Part shown: positions 8,295 through 17,652 of the stretch, piece by piece | How the letters are laid out: each line of letters opens with the position of its first letter | How positions within the stretch are numbered: position 1 is the first letter of the stretch | Origin: Candidatus Thermochlorobacter aerophilus | GTDB taxonomy: Bacteria > Bacteroidota > Chlorobiia > Chlorobiales > Thermochlorobacteraceae | NCBI GenBank assembly: GCA_002794105.1 | Contig: PHFL01000072.1 | Span: 1-40,406 of the forward strand | DNA: 40,406 nt | Direction: 5' to 3' | Translations under genes and position numbers: made by a program | Notes under the pieces: generated by a model | What the model saw: only the letters and a program-made list of their open reading frames with translations | What the model was told of the DNA's origin: nothing | Database searches by the model: none

Positions 8295-9476
8295 CTAAGC
8301 AGATTCGTGATGCGAGTCTAAAACTTTTTGCTTTTGGTCTAAAATGGTGCGTATGGCTTGAGCTAAATCGCTGAAGCGGACGATGTGTTCATGTTTTGGT
8401 CGTGCAGCAACCGTTGCGGCAGCAAGTAACAGCGCATTTTTTACATCTCCGCCTGATGCACCAAGTGAAAGTTCAGCGAGTTTTTCAAAATCCAAATCGG
8501 GCTCCACTGGTAACTGCGGTGGCAGATGCACGCGCCAAATTTCCTTCAACTGCGCTTTTGCAGGCAGGCGAAACTCAATGTGAGCAATCATTCGGCGTAG
8601 AAATGCTCTATCGTAATTGCTCACCAAGTTGGAAGCGAAAATGACCAATCCGTTGAAACGGTCGAGCTCAATGAGCGTGGTGCTTCGTGTGAGATTGACG
8701 CTATGGTCTGTCGATTGTGTAATGGTGGTCAAGCGTTTGCCTAAGATGGAATCGGCTTCGTCAAAAAAGAGCACGGCACCAGTGCTGGCGGCTTTGGCAA
8801 AAGCGGCTTTGATGTTTTTCGGCGTCTCACCTACGTATTTTGACTCCAACTCTGCATAGCTTACCATCAAAATTTCTTTGCCTAAGGCATTGGCAATAGC
8901 TTCCGCTGCCAGTGTTTTACCCGTGCCGGGCGGACCATAGAAATTCAGTGCCACTTTGCGCCCGGTTCGGTCTATGGATTGCAAATTCCATGTTTCATAA
9001 ATCAGGCGTTGCTGCTCGATGAGCGTGAGCACATCTTGCAAAGCTTTTTGTGTTTTGCTGTCCAAGATGAGCCGATCGAGCGAATAGAGCGGTTTTTGGG
9101 GCACGAAGTTTTCGAGACGTTTGCGAATGTCGCTGTCAGGAAGATGTGTGGCGCCATTGCGTGGTGCCGCATTTTTTTCAGCCAGTCCGCTTTGCTCTAA
9201 GCGCGCTTTGTGCGGATTGAAGTTGAAGGTCATTTCAGGTCGGTGCAAATGCGTGCTGAATTTGACCTTGTTTATCATTTTGCGCAGTTCAGCCACGAAT
9301 GCGTTGGTCAGCGCGCTTTCCAATTCGCGCGCCGAATCTTTGCCCTCGGCGGCACACACTGGACAGTACAGCATCGGTAACCCTTCCAGCTTCGCATTCA
9401 GCTCGGGCACCTGCTTGACACCGCGATACGAGAGCACCAAGGGGACTTTATGAATTGGACAAATTTCTGCCGACAT
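8295..9476 (-). CDS. AAA+ ATPase with N-terminal zinc-ribbon-like motif
   Basis: The 393-residue protein has an AAA+ module from about residue 140: Walker A GPPGTGKT (181-188), Walker B VLFFDEAD (235-242), sensor-1 Asn283 (FASNL) and a probable arginine finger at FLRRMIAH (Arg294/295). The C-terminal helical lid has the [15 protein letters not shown] sensor-2-like motif. The N-terminus has paired metal ligands, CPIH (Cys6, His9) and CPVC (Cys38, Cys41), that look like a small zinc ribbon. The module resembles FtsH/katanin-type remodelers, but no protease domain or membrane segment is present. The substrate is unknown. The close link to hisB (2 nt) is probably positional, not functional. Confidence 0.82.
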   Translation of the reverse strand: MSAEICPIHKVPLVLSYRGVKQVPELNAKLEGLPMLYCPVCAAEGKDSARELESALTNAFVAELRKMINKVKFSTHLHRPEMTFNFNPHKARLEQSGLAEKNAAPRNGATHLPDSDIRKRLENFVPQKPLYSLDRLILDSKTQKALQDVLTLIEQQRLIYETWNLQSIDRTGRKVALNFYGPPGTGKTLAAEAIANALGKEILMVSYAELESKYVGETPKNIKAAFAKAASTGAVLFFDEADSILGKRLTTITQSTDHSVNLTRSTTLIELDRFNGLVIFASNLVSNYDRAFLRRMIAHIEFRLPAKAQLKEIWRVHLPPQLPVEPDLDFEKLAELSLGASGGDVKNALLLAAATVAARPKHEHIVRFSDLAQAIRTILDQKQKVLDSHHESA

Positions 9477-9598
9477 TCGTTATCTAAAGGTTTCTTTTTC
9501 GCACAGGCCACACCACATAGACTCATGTGCGTTCAAACTTGCTTTTCAGCATCTTCAATTTGCAATTCGGCATGCGAAAATTCTAACACTTTTGCAGC

Positions 9599-12500
9599 TT
9601 ATTTAAGCAGCATCATTTTTTTTGTTTGAACAAAATTGCCAGCTTGCAATCGGTAAAAATACACCCCGCTTGCTAAGCCACTAGCGTTGAAGAGCACGCT
9701 GTATTGTCCTGCGGCTTGACGCTCATTGACCAAAGTCTGGACCTCGCGTCCGAGCACATCATAGATTTTCAGGCTCACTGTGGCGCTCTGCGGCAGTTGA
9801 TAGCGAATAGTGGTGCTTGGGTTGAAAGGATTTGGATAGTTTTGTTCCAATGCAAAGGTTTTGGGCATGGGTTGCTCCTCTGCTGGCGTTGAAAGCGGAT
9901 TTTGGATGACCACTGCATCTGGCGTTGTCGAGAGCGTGAAAATTGCTGTGCCAAATGGCGGTAGCGTGATAGATACAGCACTTAGTTCAGCGCCACGCAC
10001 TTGCCGGCGTGTGTTGTCGTAAAGATTGTTGAGAAAATAGGTTGCGTTGTCTTCAATACCGCCTGTAAAGCTCACCAGACCGGGCGCACGCAAATTGAAG
10101 GTAGCACTCTGTGTTTGGTTGGAGAAATTGACAACGGTTATTGCATTTTGATTTTCAAACGGTCGCGTGAAGGCATAGATGAAATCGTTGTTGTTGCTTG
10201 GCATGAGGCGCTGAAAGTTTTGTGTCCAAAATGCTGGGAATTGTGCGCGAATGTGTGCCAGCCGTTGATAGTGTGGCATCAGTAGCGTGCGTCCCGGATG
10301 GTTCCAGTCAATGATGCCGCGGCGGCGCACGTTGAGGTCTGGTTCGCCCAAGTTGGTTGCCGTGGTCGGAAATCCTGCCCCGACTTCTTGACCGCAGTAA
10401 AGCATCGGATGTCCGGGCGCTGTGAAGATGACGCTTGCCATTGCCATCGTGCGCCGGTATGCCGTTAGCGTGTCGGCTGTGCGATAGAGAAAAGCAATGC
10501 GGTCTTCGTCTTTATTTTCCAAGAAGCGCATGTAGAAAGAGTTTGGTCCGGGATAGTAGCCGCCGTTGAAGAGTTCATTGTGCAGGGCGTTAATGGCTTG
10601 CGGCGTGAAGTTAAAGCCTCGAATGACGCCGCCATAGAGTTTCCAGTCGTAGCCAGCATCGGCGCCGCCGCGCAGGCCGCCAGATTGATGGTCTGCAAAA
10701 ATGCTCTCGCTGCCAATGCCCGTTCCATCTGCTTCCGCCAGCAAATAAATATCGCCTTTGATGCGTTTTAATTCTCGCCGCAGAAATTCATCGAAATTGG
10801 CTCGCCCGTTGCGTCGGTGCGGTCCCCAGTAGACATCGAAGCGGAAGCCATCGAGGTCAAATTCCTTGAGCCAATGTTTATAGACCTCGAGCATGGCGTG
10901 ACGCGCATCCAAATCGCTCCATTCAAAATTGAGCAAGGCTTGGCTAAAGCCGCCGTAGAAGACAAACCCTGCCGCATCGGTGCCCCAGCCCAACCCATTA
11001 GTGTTTGTTGCCGGTCCTGATGTCGGAATGGTGCGTTGATACCATGTAAAGTGTGGGGAGCGTCGTCCTAAGGTGCGTGCGCTCACTGCCCAAGGATGGT
11101 TGCGCCCTGTGTGGTTTGGCGTAACATCCAAAATGACTTTCAAGCCCAGACGATGCGCTTCACTCACGAAGTCCTTGAAATCTTGCCTTGTGCCGTATGT
11201 CGAGACCACTGAGTAAAAATCCACGATGTTGTAGCCGATGCCGATACCGTTATCAATGCGGTCGTTATCGGTTTTCATCACGGGCATTATCCAGATGGTA
11301 TTGAAGCCCATGTCTCGGATGTATTCCAATCCGCCGGGCGATTTGCCGCGAGCAATCAGGTCGCGCAAGATACCCGAATTTTGATTTGATGCCGCTTTTG
11401 GAAATAGGAGATACAGCCGCATTTGGCGCACCCAATCTGGCACGGCTTCATAACTTGGCACAATGACTTCGCCACTTGCACGCACGGTGAAGTATTGTCG
11501 CACGGTATCGGCATTGCCGTCTGGGTCACGCGCAATCAGCAGGAAGGGATAATCGCCTGGGCGCGTCGGTTTTGTGATGGTAACGCTCTCGCCTGTTCGC
11601 CCTGATAGTCCTAACGGCACGCCTTCTACATCGCGCCATGCAAATGTCAGTGCCTGACCTTGTGGGTCGGTGCTTGCACTTGCCGACAGCGTAATTGCGT
11701 TTCCTGATACGCTTACCGTCGCCACTGCCACAGGTGCCTGCGGCACAAACTTGGTGATGATGACACTATCGGTGAAGGTCTCACTCCCTACGGTAGCACT
11801 GACACGAATCACATTGCGTCCATTTTGCAAGGGCACTACTCTATCAAATCCGCCAGATATGACCGCTTGCGTGAGACTTGCGCCGCCATTGACACTAATT
11901 TGCACGGCTGAAATGCGACTGTCGCTGACAAACCCGCCCACATTGAACGAATCTTTGCGCGTAACAAAGCTTGGCGTTTCAATCTGAATGGGTCGGGCTC
12001 GCACTTCAAATTGAATGGAGTCTGTTCGAGTTACGCCATTTGAGCCTGTTACTGAAATGCGAAACGTGTGTATGCCATCTGGCACATTGCTAGGCGGCTG
12101 ATACGAAAAAATTCCTGTTGCCGCATTGTAGAACGAGATTGGATTTGCAATTGGTGCGCCATCAAGGCTTGCCGACAGGGAGCTTATGGTTACAGTTTGC
12201 GCACGAAAAATGCCTGCACTGAGCACTGGGCGAGCGGTTCGCACCACAAAGCGTTCGCCAAACGGCAGTGAGCCACTGACATACGGGAAGACCGCTACTT
12301 GAAAGAGCGTAAGCGGTTCAACGGTCAGGATGGAATTATCATTGTCTGCTGGATTGTAGCGCCGATTCAGCGGGTCTGTGCGCCAGCCTGCAACCACACC
12401 GTTTTCATTGATTTTGTATTGGTATGTGCCCAGCGGCAAGCGAATTGTTTTTTCCCACAGTCCCGTTGCCGTATTGAAATCACCTTGTGACGGTGTGCCT

Positions 12501-12688
12501 GATGCGATATTGCCGTTGGTATTGGGTCCCCAGTTGTTGAACTCTCCGGGAAAATGCACGCGCGTCGGCGCTGGCGAGCTAAGGGATTGATAGCGGAAAA
12601 GAATGCTCACCGAGTCTTGCGCCTTCACGACCGCAACCCAAGTGAGCAGTATGCCAAGCAGTGTTCCAGAAAGCAGTATTCTGCGCAT
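9599..12688 (-). CDS. Secreted GH13 alpha-amylase-family enzyme with N-terminal starch-binding-like domain and T9SS sorting domain
   Basis: The 1029-residue protein has a signal peptide (residues 1-24, ending VVKAQD). A CBM48/AMPK-like glycan-binding module follows (VHFPGEFNNWGP near 44, LGTYQYKINE near 86), then two or three Ig/PKD-like domains (about 130-402). The GH13 barrel starts near 415. Region I is DVTPNHTGRNHPW (521-533). Region II is GFRFDVYW with nucleophile Asp618. Region III is YLLAEADG with acid/base Glu652. Region IV is ENKDEDR with Asp727. The usual His before that last Asp is Lys726. A beta-domain follows, then a type A T9SS sorting domain (NYPNPFNPSTTIRYQLPQ to the C-terminal TKKMMLLK), so the enzyme is exported across the outer membrane and probably anchored there. 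Likely substrate: starch- or glycogen-like alpha-glucan. Confidence 0.93.
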   Translation of the reverse strand: MRRILLSGTLLGILLTWVAVVKAQDSVSILFRYQSLSSPAPTRVHFPGEFNNWGPNTNGNIASGTPSQGDFNTATGLWEKTIRLPLGTYQYKINENGVVAGWRTDPLNRRYNPADNDNSILTVEPLTLFQVAVFPYVSGSLPFGERFVVRTARPVLSAGIFRAQTVTISSLSASLDGAPIANPISFYNAATGIFSYQPPSNVPDGIHTFRISVTGSNGVTRTDSIQFEVRARPIQIETPSFVTRKDSFNVGGFVSDSRISAVQISVNGGASLTQAVISGGFDRVVPLQNGRNVIRVSATVGSETFTDSVIITKFVPQAPVAVATVSVSGNAITLSASASTDPQGQALTFAWRDVEGVPLGLSGRTGESVTITKPTRPGDYPFLLIARDPDGNADTVRQYFTVRASGEVIVPSYEAVPDWVRQMRLYLLFPKAASNQNSGILRDLIARGKSPGGLEYIRDMGFNTIWIMPVMKTDNDRIDNGIGIGYNIVDFYSVVSTYGTRQDFKDFVSEAHRLGLKVILDVTPNHTGRNHPWAVSARTLGRRSPHFTWYQRTIPTSGPATNTNGLGWGTDAAGFVFYGGFSQALLNFEWSDLDARHAMLEVYKHWLKEFDLDGFRFDVYWGPHRRNGRANFDEFLRRELKRIKGDIYLLAEADGTGIGSESIFADHQSGGLRGGADAGYDWKLYGGVIRGFNFTPQAINALHNELFNGGYYPGPNSFYMRFLENKDEDRIAFLYRTADTLTAYRRTMAMASVIFTAPGHPMLYCGQEVGAGFPTTATNLGEPDLNVRRRGIIDWNHPGRTLLMPHYQRLAHIRAQFPAFWTQNFQRLMPSNNNDFIYAFTRPFENQNAITVVNFSNQTQSATFNLRAPGLVSFTGGIEDNATYFLNNLYDNTRRQVRGAELSAVSITLPPFGTAIFTLSTTPDAVVIQNPLSTPAEEQPMPKTFALEQNYPNPFNPSTTIRYQLPQSATVSLKIYDVLGREVQTLVNERQAAGQYSVLFNASGLASGVYFYRLQAGNFVQTKKMMLLK

Positions 12689-12760
12689 TGTTTGGAAAGT
12701 TTTGCTTGAAGTTAGACGATTTGGTGCGCCTCCGCAAAGCCTTTCTTTAGCGCGATGTGC

Positions 12761-13678
12761 TTATCCCAACATGCTGCGCTTTTTGAGATATGCCAGCAAG
12801 GCGACATCAAAAGGTTGTGAGGTTTCAATCGTTACATAGTCAATGGCACTATCGATGAGTTGCTGTTTCAGTGTGCGCTCACGTGCTTCGAAAGCTGTCC
12901 TGTAAGCGATTTGAAGTTGGCGCGGACTGGTTATGAGGCGTTCGCCTGTCTCGAGGTCAATCATTTCTGCATCGCTGTCGAAACTGAGGTCTCGTTCTTT
13001 TGGGTCAAGGATGTGGAAGGCGATGACTTCGTTGCGTCGGTGTCGGAAATGCTTGAGTGCCGCAATGAGCTTTTCGGGCTCATCCCAAAAATCGCTTAGC
13101 ACGACTATAAAGCTGCGTTTTTGCAAATACTCGGCAAATTTTTTTAGTGCGGCGGCGGTGTTAGTGCCCCGACCGCGTGTTTGTTGCGCTGCTTGGCTGG
13201 TCTGATGCAAGGTTTTCAAAATCAAGTTTTGGTGCGAAGGCTTGAGGCTGGGCGGCAGAAAGGTCTGTAAGGTCTCGCTGTAAGTGGTTAGGCTGACGGC
13301 ATCACGCTGACCAGTCATGAACAGCGTCAGTGCTGCTGCCAAGTAGCTGGCATACTCGATTTTTGGCAGAAGGTCTTTGGAAGATGAAAACGACATGGAG
13401 CTGGAGACATCGAGCAAAATGTAGCAGCGCAGATTGGTTTCTTCTTCATACTGCTTGATGTAATACTTGCCCGTTCTGCCATAGACGCGCCAGTCGATGT
13501 GGCGGGGTTCATCGCCGAAGGTGTATTGGCGATGCTCGGCAAATTCCACGCTAAAGCCGTGGTAGGGACTTTTGTGCAGTCCGGTGATAAAGCCTTCGAC
13601 AATCATCTTTGCCTTTAGCTCAATCGTGCCAAGGCGCGAGACTACAGCTGGCTGCAGGTATTTGCGATACTCTTCCAA
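12761..13678 (-). CDS. DUF58 domain protein (von Willebrand A-like)
   Basis: The 305-residue protein has the DUF58 signature SPYHGFSVEFAEHRQYTFGD, followed by EPRHIDWRVYGRTGKYYIKQ. It also has a VWA-like metal site DVSSS (Asp90, Ser92, Ser94). DUF58 proteins normally pair with a MoxR-type AAA ATPase and act in cell-envelope or metalloenzyme maturation; no MoxR gene is adjacent here. The start is TTG at 13678, giving MEEYRKYLQPAVVSRLGTIE, which matches the usual family N-terminus better than the internal Met25. It begins 9 nt after the sppA stop on the same strand, so cotranscription is likely. Confidence 0.92.
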   Translation of the reverse strand: MEEYRKYLQPAVVSRLGTIELKAKMIVEGFITGLHKSPYHGFSVEFAEHRQYTFGDEPRHIDWRVYGRTGKYYIKQYEEETNLRCYILLDVSSSMSFSSSKDLLPKIEYASYLAAALTLFMTGQRDAVSLTTYSETLQTFLPPSLKPSHQNLILKTLHQTSQAAQQTRGRGTNTAAALKKFAEYLQKRSFIVVLSDFWDEPEKLIAALKHFRHRRNEVIAFHILDPKERDLSFDSDAEMIDLETGERLITSPRQLQIAYRTAFEARERTLKQQLIDSAIDYVTIETSQPFDVALLAYLKKRSMLG

Positions 13679-13687
13679 GTGCGTGCG

Positions 13688-15496
13688 CTATTTGATGACA
13701 ATTTCACGCGACATTTGTGCCCACAGCTTGAAGTTTGCGTTTAGCATGTTCTCCAAATAACGGATTTGGCGTTTAGCGCTTTCTGTGAGCTCACTTTGCC
13801 CCAAAATTTCTGTCCATATTTCACCCTTTATACTGTTCTTCAGCTGGCGATAGAGTTTTGCCCAAGCGCTTTCTTCATCGTCGTCTTCGCCAAATAGCGC
13901 ATCAAAGAATGTTGTGCGCTTTGGATACTCCACCAGCCTCACTCGTGAATTTTGGTCGAGCTTTGCCAATTCTTTTGCTACCGCCACGGCACGATTAAAT
14001 CCGCCCAGTTCATCGACTAAACCGATGGATTTTGCCGCCTGACCAATCCAGACGCGCCCTTGTGCAATCGAGTCGACTTGCTCGGGTTTCATTTTGCGTC
14101 CTTCAGCGACATGCTCAAGAAAGCGTTGATAGCCTTCACCAATGAGCGCATCTACTTTTTGATAGGCTTCTGGCGAGAGTTTCTCAAACAGATTGAAAGA
14201 GTCTGCAAATTTGCCGCGCAAAAGCACTTCTCGCTTGAGTCCGATTTCGTTTTGCAGTTTTTTCAGGTTAGGCTTGATAGCAAAAATGCCAATTGAACCT
14301 GTGATGGTGAGCGGATGTGCCAAGATTTTCTCGACCTCTGCCGATATCCAATATCCGCCCGATGCCGCCACTCCCGACATTGATACCAGCACTGGCTTTT
14401 TTGCCTTTGTTTTGACAATCGCCTGCGACATCTTCTCGGATGCAGTTACCGACCCGCCGGGGCTATCGATGCGCAAAATTACCGCTTTTATGGTTTCATC
14501 TTCTTGTATTTCTCTTAGGGCTTTTGTGATGTCTCTATCGCCTACATTGTCGTTGCCATCCGGGCGTAGCACACTCTTGCCATCAATGATTCCACCCTGA
14601 ACATAGACGACGGCAATTTTTTCACCTTTTCGGTCTTCTTCTGCCTCATAGTCGGAAAGCGAACAAAAGACCTCCTTATCGCTTTTTGCCGCAAAGCGTG
14701 CCTTAAGTTGTTCTTTGAGGTCGTCCATGTAGGCAATGCTATCTGCCAGCTTGAAGTCAACACACTGCTTTTCAGAAAAGTAGGCGACATCGTTGATAAG
14801 TTGCCTGACCTGTGCTTCGGAAAGATTTCGTCCTTTGCAAATGGCTTCTATGTATGCTTTGTCGAAGGCATCGAGCAGGGCTTCGTCTTGCTCTCGGTCA
14901 GCTTCGCTTTGGCTATCGCGTATCAGCGGCTCGACAGCACTTTTATATTTGCCTCGGCGAATGGCTTCAACTTCTATTCCGATTTTCTCTAATGTGGTTT
15001 TGAAATAGAGGTTCTCTAAACTTAATCCATCAATGAGGTAGAAGCTATACGGCTCAACATAGATTTTACTGCACGCCGCTGCCATGTAGTATTCCTTATC
15101 GCCCCCGCCTTTTAGATATGCCCATACATCCTTTCCTGCTTTGCGCACCTCTTCAACGGCTTCTCGCAATTCTGCCAGCTTGGAAAATGCCGCCGAAAGG
15201 TTTGAAATCTCCATTACGATGAGCTTGATTCGATTATCCTCTTTTGCGCGGTTCAATGCTCGCAAAGCACTCTGAAAGGTGAGCACTGGACGCTGCCCCG
15301 CAAAAAAAGATGGCGCATCAATGAACACTCGTTCAGGCAAATTGCCGCTGAGCGACATCATGAGCACAGCTTCTTTTGGAATCGTGCTCTTGGTTTGAAG
15401 CGCGCGAATGACGGTCAGCACGCCCAACAGTCCCAGTAAGACCAAAAAGATGATAAGAAGCCGACGCGACCCTCGTTTTGACCTTTGCTCCGACAT
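13688..15496 (-). CDS. sppA: Signal peptide peptidase SppA, long (67K-type) form
   Basis: The 602-residue inner-membrane serine protease degrades cleaved signal peptides. It has one N-terminal membrane anchor (about residues 12-30) and two tandem ClpP/crotonase-like halves. The catalytic Ser/Lys dyad is split between them: Lys144 in ACSKIYVEPYS in the first half and Ser379 in VSMSGVAASGGYWIS in the second. DSPGGSV and LTITGSIGIFAIKPNL flank the active site as in the E. coli enzyme. The length fits the enteric-type duplicated form. It is followed closely by the DUF58 gene. Confidence 0.96.
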   Translation of the reverse strand: MSEQRSKRGSRRLLIIFLVLLGLLGVLTVIRALQTKSTIPKEAVLMMSLSGNLPERVFIDAPSFFAGQRPVLTFQSALRALNRAKEDNRIKLIVMEISNLSAAFSKLAELREAVEEVRKAGKDVWAYLKGGGDKEYYMAAACSKIYVEPYSFYLIDGLSLENLYFKTTLEKIGIEVEAIRRGKYKSAVEPLIRDSQSEADREQDEALLDAFDKAYIEAICKGRNLSEAQVRQLINDVAYFSEKQCVDFKLADSIAYMDDLKEQLKARFAAKSDKEVFCSLSDYEAEEDRKGEKIAVVYVQGGIIDGKSVLRPDGNDNVGDRDITKALREIQEDETIKAVILRIDSPGGSVTASEKMSQAIVKTKAKKPVLVSMSGVAASGGYWISAEVEKILAHPLTITGSIGIFAIKPNLKKLQNEIGLKREVLLRGKFADSFNLFEKLSPEAYQKVDALIGEGYQRFLEHVAEGRKMKPEQVDSIAQGRVWIGQAAKSIGLVDELGGFNRAVAVAKELAKLDQNSRVRLVEYPKRTTFFDALFGEDDDEESAWAKLYRQLKNSIKGEIWTEILGQSELTESAKRQIRYLENMLNANFKLWAQMSREIVIK

Positions 15497-15534
15497 ATTT
15501 TTTAGGTGAGTTGAAAGTTTTCAAAACATTTTCG

Positions 15535-16572
15535 CTACCACTTTTCATGCTTGCTGGCTGATGGTCGGCTGCTCTCATAGAGCAAGCAACTGACATAATG
15601 CATTGGGTTGGATGGTATTGCCTGTAGCTGTGGCATCAGCTGTTTGCACATCTCTTCTGCTTTGGGGCATCTTGGATGAAAGCCACAACCGCTTGGCACA
15701 TTTGCTGGACTTGGAATATCGCCTGTGAGCACAATCCGCTTGCGTTTGAGTTTAGGGTCAGGAATAGGAACTGCCGACAGCAAGGCTTCTGTATAAGGGT
15801 GCTGCGGCAAGCGATAGAGGTCTTCACACTCAGCAATTTCTACTATCTTGCCCAAATACATCACTGCCACTCGGTCAGAAATATACTCCACGACGGATAG
15901 GTCATGCGCAATAAACAAATATGTCAAGCCCAATGCTTTCTGCAAATCCTTTAGGAGGTTGATGATTTGCGATTGAATTGAGACATCAAGTGCCGAAACG
16001 GGCTCATCGCAAATGATAAACTTCGGCTCTACGGCTAACGCTCGCGCAATACCTAGGCGCTGACGCTGCCCACCTGAAAACTCATGCGGATAGCGATTGA
16101 GATACTGCGCGCTCAGTCCCACTTGCTCCAGAAGTTCTGCGGCTCTCTTTTCGGCGGCTTTGCCTTCTGCCAACTGATGTACCTCTAAGACCTCACGCAA
16201 CATTTGCCCGACGGTTAGGCGTGGATTGAGCGAACTGAAGGGGTCCTGAAAAATAATTTGCATGTCTTTGCGCAAGACACGCAGTTCATGGGGTTTCATG
16301 GTGCGAATGTTCTTTCCTTCAAAAAAAATTTCACCATCAGTGGGCTCAATCAATCTTAGCAAGCTGCGCCCTAAGGTTGTTTTGCCGCAGCCTGACTCGC
16401 CCACTAATCCCAGCGTCTCCCCACGCCGAACTGTAAAAGAGACATCGTCGACGGCTTTGACATAGCCGACCGTTCTAGAAAAAATACCTTTGCGAATGGG
16501 AAAGTATGTTTTCAGATGCCTAACGACCAGTAAATCGTCTGTCTGCCATCCTTGCTGCGCTGTTGAAGGCAT
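15535..16572 (-). CDS. Oligopeptide/dipeptide ABC transporter ATP-binding protein (OppF/DppF type)
   Basis: From ATG 16572 the protein has 345 residues. A longer start at 16698 would add 42 poorly conserved residues and is less likely. Motifs: Walker A GESGCGKT (58-65), Q-loop [23 protein letters not shown] signature [15 protein letters not shown], Walker [13 protein letters not shown] and switch His in [13 protein letters not shown]. The C-terminal oligopeptide-transporter domain ([18 protein letters not shown], then GCGFHPRCP) identifies the F subunit of Opp/Dpp systems, where the Cys cluster is typical. It powers peptide uptake together with a D subunit, two permeases and a binding protein, none of which is in the window. 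Confidence 0.93.
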   Translation of the reverse strand: MPSTAQQGWQTDDLLVVRHLKTYFPIRKGIFSRTVGYVKAVDDVSFTVRRGETLGLVGESGCGKTTLGRSLLRLIEPTDGEIFFEGKNIRTMKPHELRVLRKDMQIIFQDPFSSLNPRLTVGQMLREVLEVHQLAEGKAAEKRAAELLEQVGLSAQYLNRYPHEFSGGQRQRLGIARALAVEPKFIICDEPVSALDVSIQSQIINLLKDLQKALGLTYLFIAHDLSVVEYISDRVAVMYLGKIVEIAECEDLYRLPQHPYTEALLSAVPIPDPKLKRKRIVLTGDIPSPANVPSGCGFHPRCPKAEEMCKQLMPQLQAIPSNPMHYVSCLLYESSRPSASKHEKW

Positions 16573-16761
16573 TCTCTGCTTTTGCCGTTGAGTTGCTTGC
16601 AATATAGCATTTTCATGCCTTTCGTATGAGCTGGCCTTTCTGGCAGTCTTGCAGAGTGTGGATTTGTAAAGCAATTTACGTCTCATGTGAGCAGGCACAC
16701 TTCAGCATACACATCTTTCAGCATCTGCCGATGGCGGTATCATTAACTATTGAGCCGATGT

Positions 16762-17469
16762 TCAACTCATGCTTTGGCGCAGGCTAAACATCATCTCGGC
16801 TTTTCTTGGCGAGTCGACCACCTTACTGCCGATGCGCACACTGAGCACAAATTGCCCTTCCTCTTCACTGACCGATGAGATGCCCACAATATCCGTGATA
16901 CCATGCTCCATGAGCAAAGACATCACTTGGTTCTGCTTAAGCACATTGGTTAGGTTGAAACGCAACGCAGCGGGACGGATTTCTCCGCCACACAGGCGAA
17001 AGGCAGGCAGAAAGTCAATATGCTCAACACTTTTCGCAATAGCTTGCAGGATTTTTTTCTCGCCACGACTTGTGTTGAGATAAACTTGCCATAGCTTGTG
17101 CCACAAGCCCTGCCAGAAGCTACTTGATACAATGGAGATTTTGCCAGCGCGCTCAATTACGGCATAGTGATGTTCTGAATTAATAATCAACTCGGCAATG
17201 TGCAGCGGCAAAACACAGAACAGCGTCTGCCCCAGTGGCTGAACGTGAAAAAATTTCAGTTCAAACCACTTGTCGTGAATGACCAAATGAGGCTTTTGAA
17301 TTACGCTGTCGCGCTTAGTAATCGCTTCAAGAAATAGGTTACATGCTTTTTCTGGAATCACAATATCAGCTTTTGCAGAGACGTGCTTTGCGACCGTTTT
17401 TGCCGCTGTCCCTACTGTTGAAATTGCTGTGGCAATTCCCCGTATCCAATCTCCTAAGCCCATCGCCAC
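16762..17469 (-). CDS. Conserved-looking hypothetical protein, unknown function
   Basis: I do not recognise this 235-residue protein. It has a weakly amphipathic N-terminus (MAMGLGDWIRGIATAISTVG) but no clear signal peptide or membrane span. It is a mixed alpha/beta sequence with a hydrophobic central patch (TLFCVLPLHIAELIIN). The C-terminal part reads NVLKQNQVMSLLMEHGITDI, then GQFVLSVRIGSKVVDSPRKA, which suggests a compact regulatory or binding fold. No catalytic motif is visible. It stands alone: 63-189 nt from oppF depending on the oppF start, and 183 nt downstream of meaB. A perfect palindrome at 17528-17547 sits 59 nt upstream and may control it. Confidence 0.7.
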   Translation of the reverse strand: MAMGLGDWIRGIATAISTVGTAAKTVAKHVSAKADIVIPEKACNLFLEAITKRDSVIQKPHLVIHDKWFELKFFHVQPLGQTLFCVLPLHIAELIINSEHHYAVIERAGKISIVSSSFWQGLWHKLWQVYLNTSRGEKKILQAIAKSVEHIDFLPAFRLCGGEIRPAALRFNLTNVLKQNQVMSLLMEHGITDIVGISSVSEEEGQFVLSVRIGSKVVDSPRKAEMMFSLRQSMS

Positions 17470-17527
17470 CTCCTGCTGCCTTCAAAGTTGGCACCAAAAA
17501 ATCTAAGTGTCTTTGTTTTTTTCCGTA

Positions 17528-17547
17528 GTGCACAAACTTTTGTGCAC
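17528..17547. promoter_or_regulatory. Candidate operator: perfect 9-2-9 palindrome
   Basis: GTGCACAAA, CT, TTTGTGCAC: two perfect 9-bp arms with a 2-nt centre. It is in the 183-bp gap between meaB and the unknown 235-residue gene, 59-78 nt before the latter's ATG. Its size and symmetry fit a dimeric helix-turn-helix repressor site. No T-run follows, so a terminator for meaB is unlikely. Confidence 0.5.
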
Positions 17548-17652
17548 ATGGTCGTTTTGGACGAACACGTAAGAATGTGCTAAAGAGTTATGGACTTTGC
17601 AAGCTTTTGATAACTCCTCATCTCTTGCTTGATGACTCAGCTTTTTTGAGGC

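Noticed and set aside
9534..9565. Minus-strand promoter before the AAA gene (CAAACTTG read as CAAGTTTG)
   Set aside because: One mismatch in the -7 box, a poor -33 box, and 58 nt from the start, unlike the consistent plus-strand set.
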